Source: Bacillus sp. J33
Lineage (GTDB): Bacteria; Bacillota; Bacilli; Bacillales; Cytobacillaceae
Assembly: GCF_000518885.1 (NCBI RefSeq)
Contig: NZ_JAEL01000017.1
Location: forward strand, 1-44,222
DNA length: 44,222 nt
Reading direction: 5' to 3'
In this document: positions 22,896 through 31,616 of the stretch, in pieces
Position numbering within the stretch: the stretch's first letter is position 1
Layout of the letters: each line of letters starts with the position of its first letter
Program-made: the position numbers and the translations under genes
Notes under the pieces: generated by a model
Databases searched by the model: none
What the model was told of the DNA's origin: nothing
What the model saw: the letters and a program-made list of their open reading frames with translations, nothing else

Positions 22896-24557
22896 ATGAA
22901 CAAAATTTGGTGGAAAGAAGCCGTTGGGTATCAAATTTATCCGCGCAGTTTCCAGGATTCGAATGGGGATGGGATTGGAGATCTTCAAGGAATTATTCAA
23001 AGGCTGGATTATATTAAGGGTTTAGGTATAGATGTTATATGGATTTGTCCAATGTACAAATCACCTAACGATGATAATGGCTATGATATTTCGGATTATC
23101 AGGATATTATGGAAGACTTCGGAACAATGGAGGATTTTAACGAGCTTCTAGATGAAGTTCATAAACGGGATATGAAATTGATTTTGGACCTTGTGCTAAA
23201 CCATACAAGCGATGAGCATCCTTGGTTCATAGAATCCCGTTCATCCAAAGACAACCCAAAAAGAGATTGGTATATATGGAGAGATGGAAAAAACGGCAAG
23301 GAGCCAAATAACTGGGAAAGTATTTTTGGCGGCTCCGCTTGGGAATATGATGAAAAAACAGATCAATATTTCCTGCATGTTTTTTCAACAAAGCAGCCTG
23401 ATTTAAATTGGGAAAACGAAGAAGTCCGTAACGCTCTATATGATACGGTTAATTGGTGGCTTGATAAAGGGATTGACGGTTTCAGGATTGATGCAATCAG
23501 CCATATTAAAAAGCGTTCAGGATTGCCTGATATGCCGAATCCAAAAAAGAAAAAGTATGTTTCTTCCTTCGATATGCATATGAACCAGGACGGAATCCAT
23601 GAATTTTTAAAGGAATTTAAAGACCGTACGTATGCAAACTATGATGTCATGACAGTCGGCGAAGCGAACGGTGTCACGGTTGATGAGGCAGACCTGTGGG
23701 TTGGAGAAGAAAAAGGCAAGATGGATATGATTTTTCAATTTGAACATCTTGGCCTATGGGATGCCGAAACAAATCCCGAGCTTGATATTGTTGAGCTGAA
23801 AAAGGTTCTTACACGCTGGCAAAAAGGGCTTGAAAGTGATGGATGGAATGCACTGTTCATCGAAAATCATGATAAACCGCGTGTTGTCTCTACTTGGGGG
23901 AATGACCAGGAATATTGGCATCAAAGTGCCACTTCAATGGGTGCCATGTACTTCCTTATGCAGGGAACGCCATTCATTTACCAGGGACAGGAGATTGGCA
24001 TGACAAATGTTCATTTTCCTTCTATTGATGATTATGATGATGTAGCAGTGAAAAATCTTTATCGGATTAAAAGCGAGGAAGGGATGTCCCACCAGGAAAT
24101 CATGGATATCATTTGGGCATCTTCCCGTGATAATAGCCGGACGCCAATGCAGTGGTCAGCAAAGAGAAATGCAGGATTTACTACTGGCCAGCCATGGATG
24201 AAAGTAAATCCGAACTATACAGAAATCAATGTCGAAGTTCAATCTCAAGATGAAGATTCCATCCTTTCTTTTTATAAGAAAATGATCCGCCTGAAAAAAG
24301 AAAATGAAGTCTTCGCATACGGTCAATATGATTTATTGCTAAAGGATGATAAACAAATTTATGCGTATACCCGTACCTCTGATGATGACCAGGTAGTGGT
24401 GATTACGAATCTCTCATCAAAGGAAGCGAACTTCGTGTCAGAGTTTAGACTTTCATATGACCAGCTTTTATTGAATAACTACGCTGTTGAAGAGCATGAA
24501 GACTTTGGCTCTTTCACCCTAAAGCCTTATGAAGCGCGCGTATATCGTATAAAATAG
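22896..24557 (+). CDS. GH13 alpha-glucosidase (MalL/oligo-1,6-glucosidase type)
   Basis: A 553-residue cytoplasmic glycosidase of GH13, start ATG 22896 behind GAGGGTGG. The family regions are complete: DLVLNHTSDEHPWF, GFRIDAISH with nucleophile Asp199, TVGEANG with acid/base Glu256, and ENHDKPR with Asp326. Length and opening KIWWKEAVGYQIYPRSF match Bacillus oligo-1,6-glucosidase. The residue after the nucleophile is Ala200. In this family Val at that place goes with alpha-1,6 activity and Ala or Thr with alpha-1,4, so maltose-type substrates are more likely than isomaltose. Trehalose-6-phosphate hydrolase was considered, but no tre genes are near. Single gene with LacI-type operators upstream. 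Confidence 0.88.
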   Translation: MNKIWWKEAVGYQIYPRSFQDSNGDGIGDLQGIIQRLDYIKGLGIDVIWICPMYKSPNDDNGYDISDYQDIMEDFGTMEDFNELLDEVHKRDMKLILDLVLNHTSDEHPWFIESRSSKDNPKRDWYIWRDGKNGKEPNNWESIFGGSAWEYDEKTDQYFLHVFSTKQPDLNWENEEVRNALYDTVNWWLDKGIDGFRIDAISHIKKRSGLPDMPNPKKKKYVSSFDMHMNQDGIHEFLKEFKDRTYANYDVMTVGEANGVTVDEADLWVGEEKGKMDMIFQFEHLGLWDAETNPELDIVELKKVLTRWQKGLESDGWNALFIENHDKPRVVSTWGNDQEYWHQSATSMGAMYFLMQGTPFIYQGQEIGMTNVHFPSIDDYDDVAVKNLYRIKSEEGMSHQEIMDIIWASSRDNSRTPMQWSAKRNAGFTTGQPWMKVNPNYTEINVEVQSQDEDSILSFYKKMIRLKKENEVFAYGQYDLLLKDDKQIYAYTRTSDDDQVVVITNLSSKEANFVSEFRLSYDQLLLNNYAVEEHEDFGSFTLKPYEARVYRIK

Positions 24558-24563
24558 TGTTAT

Positions 24564-24599
24564 AAAAACAGGATCCTCATGTGAGAATCCTGTTTTTTT
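24564..24599 (+). terminator. Rho-independent terminator
   Basis: AAAAACAGGAT pairs with ATCCTGTTTTT around an inner CTCATGTGAG stem, followed by TT and A. Confidence 0.88.
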
Positions 24600-24686
24600 A
24601 TTTATGAGATATTCATACCGAAGGAGGCTTTTTGAAAGCTGCGGGAAGTGCTAAAATGGGGAAAATAGGTAATGGAGGATTCGTTT

Positions 24687-25169
24687 ATGGCGAAAGGGAA
24701 AACAAATGCGATGCGCATTTTGGATGCACAAAAGGTAGATTATGAATTAATCACCTATGACAGCCAGGACGGAAAGATTGATGGCGTTTCGGTTGCTGAG
24801 AAGATTGGAAAGGACCCAAAAGCTGTCTATAAAACGCTGGTTGCGCAGGGACACAGCAAGCAGGTATATGTATTTATCATACCGGTTGAAGATGAACTTG
24901 ACCTGAAAAAAGCTGCCAGGGCTGCCGGTGAAAAAAAGATAGAAATGATTCCGGTTAAAGATATCCAGAAGCTTACCGGCTATATACGGGGCGGCTGTTC
25001 TCCAGTCGGCATGAAAAAGCAGTATCCTTCTTTTGTGGATGCCAAGGCTTCTGAACTGAACAAGATTATTGTCAGCGGCGGGAAGATCGGCATCCAAATG
25101 GAGCTGGAAATCGGCAATTTGCAGCGGGTGACAGAGGCAAAATTAGAGGATTTAGTGAAAAATGAATAG
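24687..25169 (+). CDS. ybaK: Cys-tRNA(Pro) deacylase YbaK/EbsC
   Basis: A 160-residue trans-editing enzyme that hydrolyses Cys-tRNA(Pro) misacylated by prolyl-tRNA synthetase. ATG 24687 has GGAGG 8 bases upstream, so the earlier ATG 24672 is rejected. Family motifs are TNAMRILDAQKVDYELITYD, KDPKAVYKTLVAQG with the conserved catalytic-type Lys, TGYIRGGCSPVGMKK (about 96-110) and FVDAKASELNKIIVSGGKIG. The length is normal. Single gene between terminators. Confidence 0.9.
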   Translation: MAKGKTNAMRILDAQKVDYELITYDSQDGKIDGVSVAEKIGKDPKAVYKTLVAQGHSKQVYVFIIPVEDELDLKKAARAAGEKKIEMIPVKDIQKLTGYIRGGCSPVGMKKQYPSFVDAKASELNKIIVSGGKIGIQMELEIGNLQRVTEAKLEDLVKNE

Positions 25170-25178
25170 AAATAGCTG

Positions 25179-25220
25179 AAAAGAGTGCTGAATGTAGCTG
25201 ATTTAGCGCTCTTTTTTTTA
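25179..25220 (+). terminator. Rho-independent terminator
   Basis: AAAGAGTGCT pairs with AGCGCTCTTT around a long loop and is followed by a T run. Confidence 0.7.
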
Positions 25221-25232
25221 TGAAGCGTACTT

Positions 25233-25346
25233 TTATCATCAACTTTCCCCAATATATCATCAACTCAGCAATTATATCCTCAACTTTTTGTTTATATCGT
25301 CAACTCCGCCTGATATATCATCAACTGGCAAATCACTCATCAGCTT
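25233..25346 (+). repeat. Array of six CATCAACT units, about 20 bp apart
   Basis: The unit (A)TATCATCAACT recurs at 25237, 25258, 25278, 25298, 25319 and 25338, with spacings 21, 20, 20, 21 and 19. Units 3 and 4 read CCTCAACT and CGTCAACT, and unit 6 reads CATCAGCT. The spacers differ. The spacing is two helical turns, so the units face one side of the DNA. It sits between the ybaK terminator and the tandem P-loop gene. Confidence 0.75.
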
Positions 25347-25423
25347 TTTTTCTTGGGCATTCACCCATTCATTTCTCTCTGCATACTGTAAGGTGAAGAT
25401 GCATTTCGAAAGGAAGTGTAAGA

Positions 25424-26521
25424 GTGGCTGGGAAGACACTAAATTACTTTGCCGGCGGAAATACAGCCCGCGGGTTCCACAGTTTATTTGATTCCAATCT
25501 TCAAGGGCTTGACCGTTTATTTATTTTAAAGGGCGGGCCGGGGACTGGGAAATCTTCTCTGATGAAAGCGATTGGAGCGGAGTTATCTGAAAAAGGCTAT
25601 GATCTTGAATACATCCATTGCTCTTCTGATAATAATTCGATCGACGGAGTCATCATTCCGGCGTTAAAAGCAGGCATCGTAGATGGAACAGCGCCACATG
25701 TCATTGAACCGAAAGCGCCTGGAGCGGTTGATGAATATATCAATCTGGGAGAAGCTTGGGATTCCAGGGCCTTGGCCGGGAAAAAAGAAGAAATTACCAC
25801 ATTGGCAAAACAGATAAGCTGTTCTTTCGCAACAGCGTATGAAACATTTGCTGAAGCGCTGAAAATCCATGATGAATGGGAAAAAATCTACATTGAAAAT
25901 ATGAATTTTCAAAAGGCGGATGAACTGACGAAAAAGCTTATTCGGAATTTCTATGGAAACATGAAATTAAATAAAACACCTTTAGTTAAGCATCGTTATT
26001 TAGGGGCAGCTACACCAACCGGTGCAGTCGATTTTGTGCCAAACCTTACTGAAGATATTCAAAAACGTTATTTTATCAAAGGGCGTCCGGGTTCCGGGAA
26101 GTCGACCATGCTGAAAAAGCTGGCAGCAGAGGCTGAAAGCCGTGGATTTGATATTGAAATCTATCATTGCGGCTTTGATCCGCACAGCCTGGATATGATT
26201 ATTGTCAGAGAGCTGGGGCTGGCCATTTTCGATAGCACAGCACCACATGAATATTTTCCTGATCGAGACGGTGATGAAATCATTGATATGTATGATATCA
26301 CCATCAATTCAGGCACAGATGAAATTTATGCCGAACAGATTAAAGACATCAGCACCCGTTATAAAAATAAAATGAGTGAAGCTATTTCTTATTTGGCTAA
26401 TGCAAAAAGCCATCATGAAGAACTGGAAAAAATTTATGTTTCTGCGATGGACTTTGAGGCAGTAGAACGGATTAAAGAAAAGATCCGCTCTGAGCTTCTG
26501 CTGATTTCCGAAAAGGTTTAG
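25424..26521 (+). CDS. Tandem P-loop NTPase (PRK06851-type), function unknown
   Basis: A 365-residue protein with two internal halves, each starting with a Walker A site: LKGGPGTGKSSLMKAIG (about residue 36) and IKGRPGSGKSTMLKKLA (about residue 220). Each half goes on with a similar pattern (EYIHCSSDNNSIDGVIIP and EIYHCGFDPHSLDMII, then an FDSTAPH or VDGTAPH segment), so it arose by duplication. GTG 25424 follows AAAGGAAG. Such tandem ATPases are conserved in Bacillus but have no assigned role. The Gly/Pro-rich gene 43 bases downstream may be cotranscribed. The 20-bp-period repeats lie just upstream. Confidence 0.8.
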   Translation: MAGKTLNYFAGGNTARGFHSLFDSNLQGLDRLFILKGGPGTGKSSLMKAIGAELSEKGYDLEYIHCSSDNNSIDGVIIPALKAGIVDGTAPHVIEPKAPGAVDEYINLGEAWDSRALAGKKEEITTLAKQISCSFATAYETFAEALKIHDEWEKIYIENMNFQKADELTKKLIRNFYGNMKLNKTPLVKHRYLGAATPTGAVDFVPNLTEDIQKRYFIKGRPGSGKSTMLKKLAAEAESRGFDIEIYHCGFDPHSLDMIIVRELGLAIFDSTAPHEYFPDRDGDEIIDMYDITINSGTDEIYAEQIKDISTRYKNKMSEAISYLANAKSHHEELEKIYVSAMDFEAVERIKEKIRSELLLISEKV

Positions 26522-26564
26522 TCAGTTATCGTGCAATAAGGATATTGAAAGGAGATCAAAATTG

Positions 26565-27014
26565 ATGGATTACACAAATTACCCGTTTTATCCGTACATG
26601 CCGGACTATTATTATGATGGGCGCACGTTTCCAGGAGGATTCCCTGGCGGCGGGTTTGGACTTCCAGGATTTCCGCCAGGCGGGGGATTTGGACCGCCCG
26701 GACCGCCACCAGGTGGACCAGGAGGAGGATTCGGGCCTCCAAGTGGAGGAGGACAGCCGGATGGCCCTCCGGCATCGCCGCCGCCAAGCTTTACTCCGCA
26801 GATGCAGCAGGTCACCACATTTGCCGTTGATCCAGGGGCCATAAGAGGCTGTTTATTTCGTTACACCTACATTTGGCTCGAAAATGGCCGCAGCTTCTGG
26901 TTCTATCCGACATTTGTCGGCAGAACCTCTGTAGCCGGCTGGCGCTGGAGAAGATGGCGCTGGACCTTTTACGGAACAGATCTTAGAAGAATCAGATCTT
27001 TCCAGTGCTTTTAA
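26565..27014 (+). CDS. Gly/Pro-rich protein with conserved aromatic C-terminus
   Basis: A 149-residue protein from ATG 26565 behind AAAGGAGA (TTG 26562 is less likely). The N-terminus is Tyr-rich (YPFYPYMPDYYYDG). Residues 20-75 are a low-complexity stretch of Gly, Pro and Phe without a strict Gly-X-Y collagen phase. The C-terminal 60 residues are rich in Trp, Arg and Phe (GCLFRYTYIWLENG, RSFWFYPTFVGRTSVAGW, RWRRWRWTFYG). No signal peptide. Such composition suits a surface or spore-layer structural protein, but that is a guess. Local GC is higher than in the neighbours because of the Gly and Pro codons. Confidence 0.7.
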   Translation: MDYTNYPFYPYMPDYYYDGRTFPGGFPGGGFGLPGFPPGGGFGPPGPPPGGPGGGFGPPSGGGQPDGPPASPPPSFTPQMQQVTTFAVDPGAIRGCLFRYTYIWLENGRSFWFYPTFVGRTSVAGWRWRRWRWTFYGTDLRRIRSFQCF

Positions 27015-27027
27015 TAAACGGTGGACA

Positions 27028-27062
27028 CAAAAAGGGTACCCCCTCATGGGATACCCTTTTCA
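27028..27062. terminator. Bidirectional terminator
   Basis: AAAAGGGTA-CCCC pairs with GGG-TACCCTTTT. It lies between the Gly/Pro-rich gene and the converging yjiH-like gene. Confidence 0.8.
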
Positions 27063-27065
27063 CAT

Positions 27066-28424
27066 TTAAAAAATAATATGCGCAGCCAGTACAATTACCG
27101 GCAGAGTAATTATAGTTCTTTCCAGGAAAATGATGATTAAGTCCTTTAAAGAAACCGGAATTTTAGAACCAAGCAGCAGTCCGCCCACTTCAGACATGTA
27201 AATCAGCTGTGTAACGGAGACGGAGGCAACGATAAAGCGAGTCATTTCGCTCTCAATTCCAGCACCGATAACAGATGGGAGGAACATGTCCGCAAAACCG
27301 ACGATCATCGTTTCAGAAGCTGCAGCAGCCTCTGGAACCTGCATAAGCTGCAGCAGCGGAATGAAAGGCATTCCCAGATATTTGAATACGGGTGTGTACT
27401 CAGCGATGATCAGGGCAAGTGTACCAAGTGCCATGACAATTGGAGCAACGCCCATCCACATATCAAGGATGTTTTTGGCACCTTGTTCAAAGAAATGCTT
27501 CACACTTTGATGGCCTTTTGCTTTTTCTACGGCCTTGGAAATCCCCCAGCTAATGGGTGTATGGCCCTCTGGAATCGTTTCGTCCAGGCCGCCTTCCTGT
27601 CCGTTGTAATAAGTATCCGGCTTTCGGGATAAAGGCGGGATTCTTGGACTAATAATCGCAGCGATAAAACCTGCTGCTGTAATAGTTAAATAAAAAGGCA
27701 CAAATAAATGGCCAAGATTAACCTGGGAAATGACTACAAGGCTAAAGGTAATGGACACGACTGAGAAAGTGGTGCCAATGATGGCTGCTTCTCTCTTTGT
27801 ATAATAGCCTTCTTCATATTGTTTGCTTGTTAAAAGAACGCCAATGGTTCCATCTCCAAGCCAGGAAGCAACACAGTCAATGGATGATCTTCCTGGAAGC
27901 CTGAAAATAGGGCGCATGACCTTTGTTAAGAGTGACCCGAAAAATTCAAGCAGGCCAAAGTTCAAAAGAAGCGGCAGGAAAAGTCCTGCAAACAAAAACA
28001 CCGAAAAAAGTATCGGCAGCAAATCGTTTAGCAGCAAGCCACCTGTATTTTCAGACCAAACTTGTTCCGGCCCAATTTCAAATAGTGTCATAACCGCAAA
28101 AATGCTTCCCAGTACTCTCGCGGCAAACCAAATAGCTGGAACATCGAATAAGGTTTTAAAGAAAGGGCTTCTTTCAATGAAGGCCGGATTAAAAAATTTA
28201 GCAGCAATCGTACCAAGAAGAGTCAAAACAATAATAAAGGTCATGATTTCAGGAAGATAAGCAGCAAGCCATTCCTGTACCCATCCGGAAAAAATGGCGA
28301 TTGGAATCGTGATTTCACCGTTATATTTTAGCGGAACCATAAAGAAGCTGATTCCGATAAGTGATGGTACAACAAATTTTAGGATTTCAGAAGATGTATA
28401 TTTCTTTCTGGATGCATCAGTCAA
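27066..28424 (-). CDS. YjiH-family membrane protein with nucleoside-recognition/gate domain
   Basis: A 452-residue integral membrane protein. TTG 28424 is the start (TDASRKKYTSSEILKF), with AAAAGGTGA before it. About ten hydrophobic helices are present. PIFRLPGRSSIDCVASWLGDGTIGVLLTSKQYEEGYYTKREAAIIGTTFS (residues about 175-225, read in parts) is the hallmark of the Gate/nucleoside-recognition family, as is a repeat of that type near GIESEMTRFIVASVSVTQLIYMSEVGG. Its biochemical role is unknown; it is thought to be a transporter. Single gene. Confidence 0.82.
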   Translation of the reverse strand: MTDASRKKYTSSEILKFVVPSLIGISFFMVPLKYNGEITIPIAIFSGWVQEWLAAYLPEIMTFIIVLTLLGTIAAKFFNPAFIERSPFFKTLFDVPAIWFAARVLGSIFAVMTLFEIGPEQVWSENTGGLLLNDLLPILFSVFLFAGLFLPLLLNFGLLEFFGSLLTKVMRPIFRLPGRSSIDCVASWLGDGTIGVLLTSKQYEEGYYTKREAAIIGTTFSVVSITFSLVVISQVNLGHLFVPFYLTITAAGFIAAIISPRIPPLSRKPDTYYNGQEGGLDETIPEGHTPISWGISKAVEKAKGHQSVKHFFEQGAKNILDMWMGVAPIVMALGTLALIIAEYTPVFKYLGMPFIPLLQLMQVPEAAAASETMIVGFADMFLPSVIGAGIESEMTRFIVASVSVTQLIYMSEVGGLLLGSKIPVSLKDLIIIFLERTIITLPVIVLAAHIIF

Positions 28425-28450
28425 TACTATTCACCTTTTCCTTATATTTG

Positions 28451-28520
28451 GCAGTGTTAAAGCTGATTGTTGATTTTTGCACCCTGGAGCGGAAATCAAC
28501 AGGCAAGTTTAACAGAGCTT
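28451..28520 (+). repeat. MITE-like repeat, family B, internal-deletion copy
   Basis: It opens GCAGTGTTAAAGCTGATTG and TTGATTTTTGCACCCTG, then jumps to GGAGCGGAAATCAACAGGC and ends TTTAACAGAGCTT. Both ends match the 246-bp repeat at 4277-4522 (inverted there); the middle is missing. The ends form inverted repeats around TGTTAAA. Confidence 0.65.
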
Positions 28521-28702
28521 TATATTTATAAACCAAAAGTAATTTTAATTCATATTCTCTAAAAAGCCAACTCCTTTCTCTTAAATTCCACCGTTTACCT
28601 CTCTTTTAAACGTAAAAGAGATTATTTTAACAAGCATATTTTCATCTCCCATATTATGTTAAAATGTGAAATAATCAAAAAAATCAAAAAGCGGGTGGGT
28701 GA

Positions 28703-29506
28703 ATGTTTAGGTTTCGGTTATATTGGACCTTCACAAAGAAGGCTTTTCTTCGTTCGGCTGTTTACCGGTTCGATGTATGGTCGAGGCTTGGCTCCAATCT
28801 GATTTTCCTGCTTATGTGGGGTTCCATTTGGACTGCATTATATGCAGGGAGAGAAGAATCGGGCGGTGTGAGCTTTAAAGCCATGCTGACATATATTGTG
28901 GTCAGCCAATTTTTAACGGGAGTCAATGGAGCAGGAACTCCGCTTTGGGAGATTCAGGAGAAAGTCCGTACAGGGGATATTTCCCTGGAATTAATGCGCC
29001 CGTTTAATGTCCCGCTGCGCTATCTGTTTGCCGACTTCGGAAGTGTTGCATTTTACATTCTCACAGCCCTGCTGCCATTATACACGGTGCTTTTTCTGTT
29101 TATGGACCTGGCCTTGCCGTACAGCTGGCAGACATGGACTTTATTTATCATTTCAGCATTTATCGGATTCCTGATTCGCTATTGCATTGAAATGTCGTTT
29201 GGATTGCTTTCATTCTTTCTTGTGGAAACAGGCGGAGTTGTTGATATTTTTTACTTCGCGATGTCCCTTCTGTCCGGATCAGTCATTCCGCTTTGGTTTT
29301 TTCCAGGCTGGCTTGAAAAAATGGCTCTTTATTTGCCGTTTCAAGGAATCTATTACATACCAAATACGATTTTTATAGGTGAAATAACTGGGCGTACGAT
29401 CTTGCTGTCCCTTGGAATTCAATTATTCTGGGTCGCTGTTTGCTGCCTTTTATTAAGGCTCGTCTGGAATCGGGCGTCACACAAAGTTATTGTTCAGGGG
29501 GGATAG
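28703..29506 (+). CDS. ABC-2 type exporter permease, subunit 1
   Basis: A 267-residue permease with six membrane helices, start ATG 28703. It belongs to the ABC-2 group that comes as two different permeases plus one ATPase (COG4587/COG3694/COG4586 type). Support comes from RSAVYRFDVWSRLGSNLIFLLMWGSIW at the N-terminus, GDISLELMRPFNVPLRYLFAD in the first cytosolic loop and SLLSGSVIPLWFFPGWLEKMALYLPFQ in the second half. It forms the membrane channel with the next gene, 3 bases downstream. The exported compound is unknown. Confidence 0.85.
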   Translation: MFRFRLYWTFTKKAFLRSAVYRFDVWSRLGSNLIFLLMWGSIWTALYAGREESGGVSFKAMLTYIVVSQFLTGVNGAGTPLWEIQEKVRTGDISLELMRPFNVPLRYLFADFGSVAFYILTALLPLYTVLFLFMDLALPYSWQTWTLFIISAFIGFLIRYCIEMSFGLLSFFLVETGGVVDIFYFAMSLLSGSVIPLWFFPGWLEKMALYLPFQGIYYIPNTIFIGEITGRTILLSLGIQLFWVAVCCLLLRLVWNRASHKVIVQGG

Positions 29507-29509
29507 AGT

Positions 29510-30316
29510 GTGGGAATATTAAAATATTTCGATCTATATTTTAAACTCATCTCCGCTGGCGTAAGGGCACAGCTGCAGTATCGTTTTGCATTTGTCATGA
29601 GGATTGTTGGGCTGATTACCTCCTATGCCGGTACCGCAGTTACCATGTGGATTATGCTTTACCAATTTCAGGAATTGGGTTCCTGGACTTTTTTTGAAAT
29701 GCTATTCCTGTTTGCCGTCGCTGTTTTATCCTGGGGGTTCTGCATCATTTTATTTTTTCACTTTAGGGGATTGGACACGTATATCTTAAATGGCACGTTT
29801 GACCGCTTTCTGGTCAGGCCCATTAATCCCTTCTTTCATTTCATGGCGATGAAATTCGATGTGGCTTCTTTTGGGCAATTTATTTTCAGTATTGGTATTT
29901 TCATTTGGGTCAGCTTTGAACTGCAGCTTGATTGGACCATAGGAAAAAGTCTATTTTTGCTGTTTTCAGTGGTTGGAGGCGTCCTCATTCAGGGCGGTCT
30001 GCTTGTGATGATTTCTGCACTCGCATTCTGGACGACGAAATCAGAGCAGTTTTACTGGGTAGCTATGTATCCTGCGAGAAATTTAACTAACTATCCATTG
30101 GTCATTTATCCAAAAGCTGTGCAGTGGTTTACCGCCTTTGTCGTTCCATTCGGCTTTGTAAACTATTTTCCCGCTGCCGTTTTGCTTGAAAAAGAGACCC
30201 CGTTCTTCCCTGAGAATATAGGTTTTTTTTCGCCGCTTGTCGGAATTGTCTTTTTTGTTATTGCCTATTATATTTGGATGCTGGGTTTAAAGAGATATAA
30301 GAGTACAGGATCTTAA
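29510..30316 (+). CDS. ABC-2 type exporter permease, subunit 2
   Basis: A 268-residue permease with six membrane helices, GTG 29510 start behind AGGGGGGAT. It is the partner of the previous permease: YFKLISAGVRAQLQYRFAFVMRI at the N-terminus, GTFDRFLVRPINPFFHFMA in the loop corresponding to subunit 1, and NLTNYPLVIYPKAVQWFTAFVVPFGFVNYFPA in the second half. It is expected to form a heterodimer in the plasma membrane. The operon continues 20 bases later with the ATPase. Confidence 0.85.
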   Translation: MGILKYFDLYFKLISAGVRAQLQYRFAFVMRIVGLITSYAGTAVTMWIMLYQFQELGSWTFFEMLFLFAVAVLSWGFCIILFFHFRGLDTYILNGTFDRFLVRPINPFFHFMAMKFDVASFGQFIFSIGIFIWVSFELQLDWTIGKSLFLLFSVVGGVLIQGGLLVMISALAFWTTKSEQFYWVAMYPARNLTNYPLVIYPKAVQWFTAFVVPFGFVNYFPAAVLLEKETPFFPENIGFFSPLVGIVFFVIAYYIWMLGLKRYKSTGS

Positions 30317-30336
30317 CATAGATTAGGAGGGCTAGA

Positions 30337-31344
30337 ATGCCGATTATAGAGGTTGAACATCTAATGAAGGACTTCATGGTTGCCAAGAGGGAAACAGGCC
30401 TCCTGGGAGCTATGAAGAGCCTTGTAAAACGGGAGCATATTAAAAAGGAAGCTGTGAAGGATATCAGCTTTTCCATAGAAAAAGGGGAAATGGTTGGCTA
30501 TATTGGCCCGAATGGCGCTGGGAAATCGACAACAATCAAAATGCTGACCGGTATTTTAGTGCCAAGTTCGGGAAAAGTCCAGGTTAACGGAATCGTCCCT
30601 TATGAGAATAGGCAGGAAAATGCCAAGAATATTGGAGTTGTGTTTGGCCAGAGAACACAGCTTTGGTGGGATCTGCCTACAATCGAATCGTTTGAACTCC
30701 TGAAGGAAATCTACCAGGTTTCGAATCACCGCTATAAACAAAACATGGATACTTTTACAGAGATTCTAGGGCTGGATGAATTCCTCAACACCCCCGTCCG
30801 CCAGCTTTCGCTTGGGCAAAGAATGAGGGCTGATATAGCCGCATCCCTTTTACATGATCCGCCCATTCTATTCCTTGATGAACCAACCATCGGACTTGAT
30901 GTCGTAGCCAAGGAAAAGATGTGGACATTTATTAAAGAGATTAATAAAGAGCGCAAAATTACGGTTATTTTAACAACTCATGATATGGAGGATATTGAAA
31001 AGCTGTGTGAACGCATGATTCTCATTGACCATGGCCAAAAAGTATATGATGGTGAAATCGCAGTAGTGAAAGAAAGGTTCGGGAAAATCAGGACACTTAT
31101 TGTAGATTTGGAGGAGTCAGCAAGCCGTTTGCCGCTTACAGGCGGAGAGGTCTATAAGGAGGAAGCGAGCCGATACTGGATCCGGTTTAACCGGGATAAA
31201 ATCTCTGCATCCGAATTAATCGCCCAAATCACTAAAACTCATAATATCAAGGACTTGACAGTAGAGGAGCCAGAAATCGAATCCATCATCAGCCGGATTT
31301 ATCAGGAAGGCTACCAGGACCTGCCGGAAACAGTAAAAGTATAA
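30337..31344 (+). CDS. ABC exporter ATP-binding protein
   Basis: A 335-residue ATPase, start ATG 30337 behind AGGAGGG. Walker A GPNGAGKSTT (about residue 58), an ABC signature LSLGQRMRADIA (about 153), Walker B PPILFLDEPTIGLD (about 173) and the H-loop TTHDMED (about 211) are all present. The long N-terminal extension before Walker A and the C-terminal domain of about 90 residues are usual for the COG4586 type. It powers the two-permease exporter encoded just upstream. No regulator was found next to the operon. Confidence 0.9.
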   Translation: MPIIEVEHLMKDFMVAKRETGLLGAMKSLVKREHIKKEAVKDISFSIEKGEMVGYIGPNGAGKSTTIKMLTGILVPSSGKVQVNGIVPYENRQENAKNIGVVFGQRTQLWWDLPTIESFELLKEIYQVSNHRYKQNMDTFTEILGLDEFLNTPVRQLSLGQRMRADIAASLLHDPPILFLDEPTIGLDVVAKEKMWTFIKEINKERKITVILTTHDMEDIEKLCERMILIDHGQKVYDGEIAVVKERFGKIRTLIVDLEESASRLPLTGGEVYKEEASRYWIRFNRDKISASELIAQITKTHNIKDLTVEEPEIESIISRIYQEGYQDLPETVKV

Positions 31345-31420
31345 GCCGCTATAAAAAATAGGCCTGTTCAATATGTCATTATTTTCTGAAAAAACATATA
31401 ATAAAGTAGAGGTGATCAAA

Positions 31421-31615
31421 TTGATTCTTTATCTTCTTGGCTTTTGCGCGGTATTATTGGGAACAGGAATGTTTGTTGACTGGTGGTATAAGAAGCATGG
31501 AATTGACGATTTTGATCCTGGGGAAAATGAGAAGCATGCGTCTGATTCAGAGAGGGCTTACATCGAGTCCTATATGCATAACATGAAAAATGATCATCAT
31601 AATGGAATGTCCTGA
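31421..31615 (+). CDS. Small single-helix membrane protein
   Basis: A 64-residue protein. TTG 31421 has a typical ribosome site (AGAGGTGAT) 6-7 bases upstream, so the longer frame from 31373 is rejected. One membrane helix (ILYLLGFCAVLLGTGMFVDWW) is followed by a charged, His-rich cytosolic or outer tail (HMNNMK-like, ending DHHNGMS). I do not recognise the family. It is not clearly part of the ABC operon, though no terminator lies between them. A strong terminator follows. Confidence 0.7.
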   Translation: MILYLLGFCAVLLGTGMFVDWWYKKHGIDDFDPGENEKHASDSERAYIESYMHNMKNDHHNGMS

Positions 31616-31616
31616 T

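Noticed and set aside
25233..25346. CRISPR array
   Set aside because: The unit is only 8-12 bp and the spacers about 8-12 bp; no cas genes.
26612..26842. Pro/Gly-rich antisense frame opposite 26565-27014
   Set aside because: Gly/Pro-rich codons read as Pro/Gly on the other strand; it is a shadow of the real gene.
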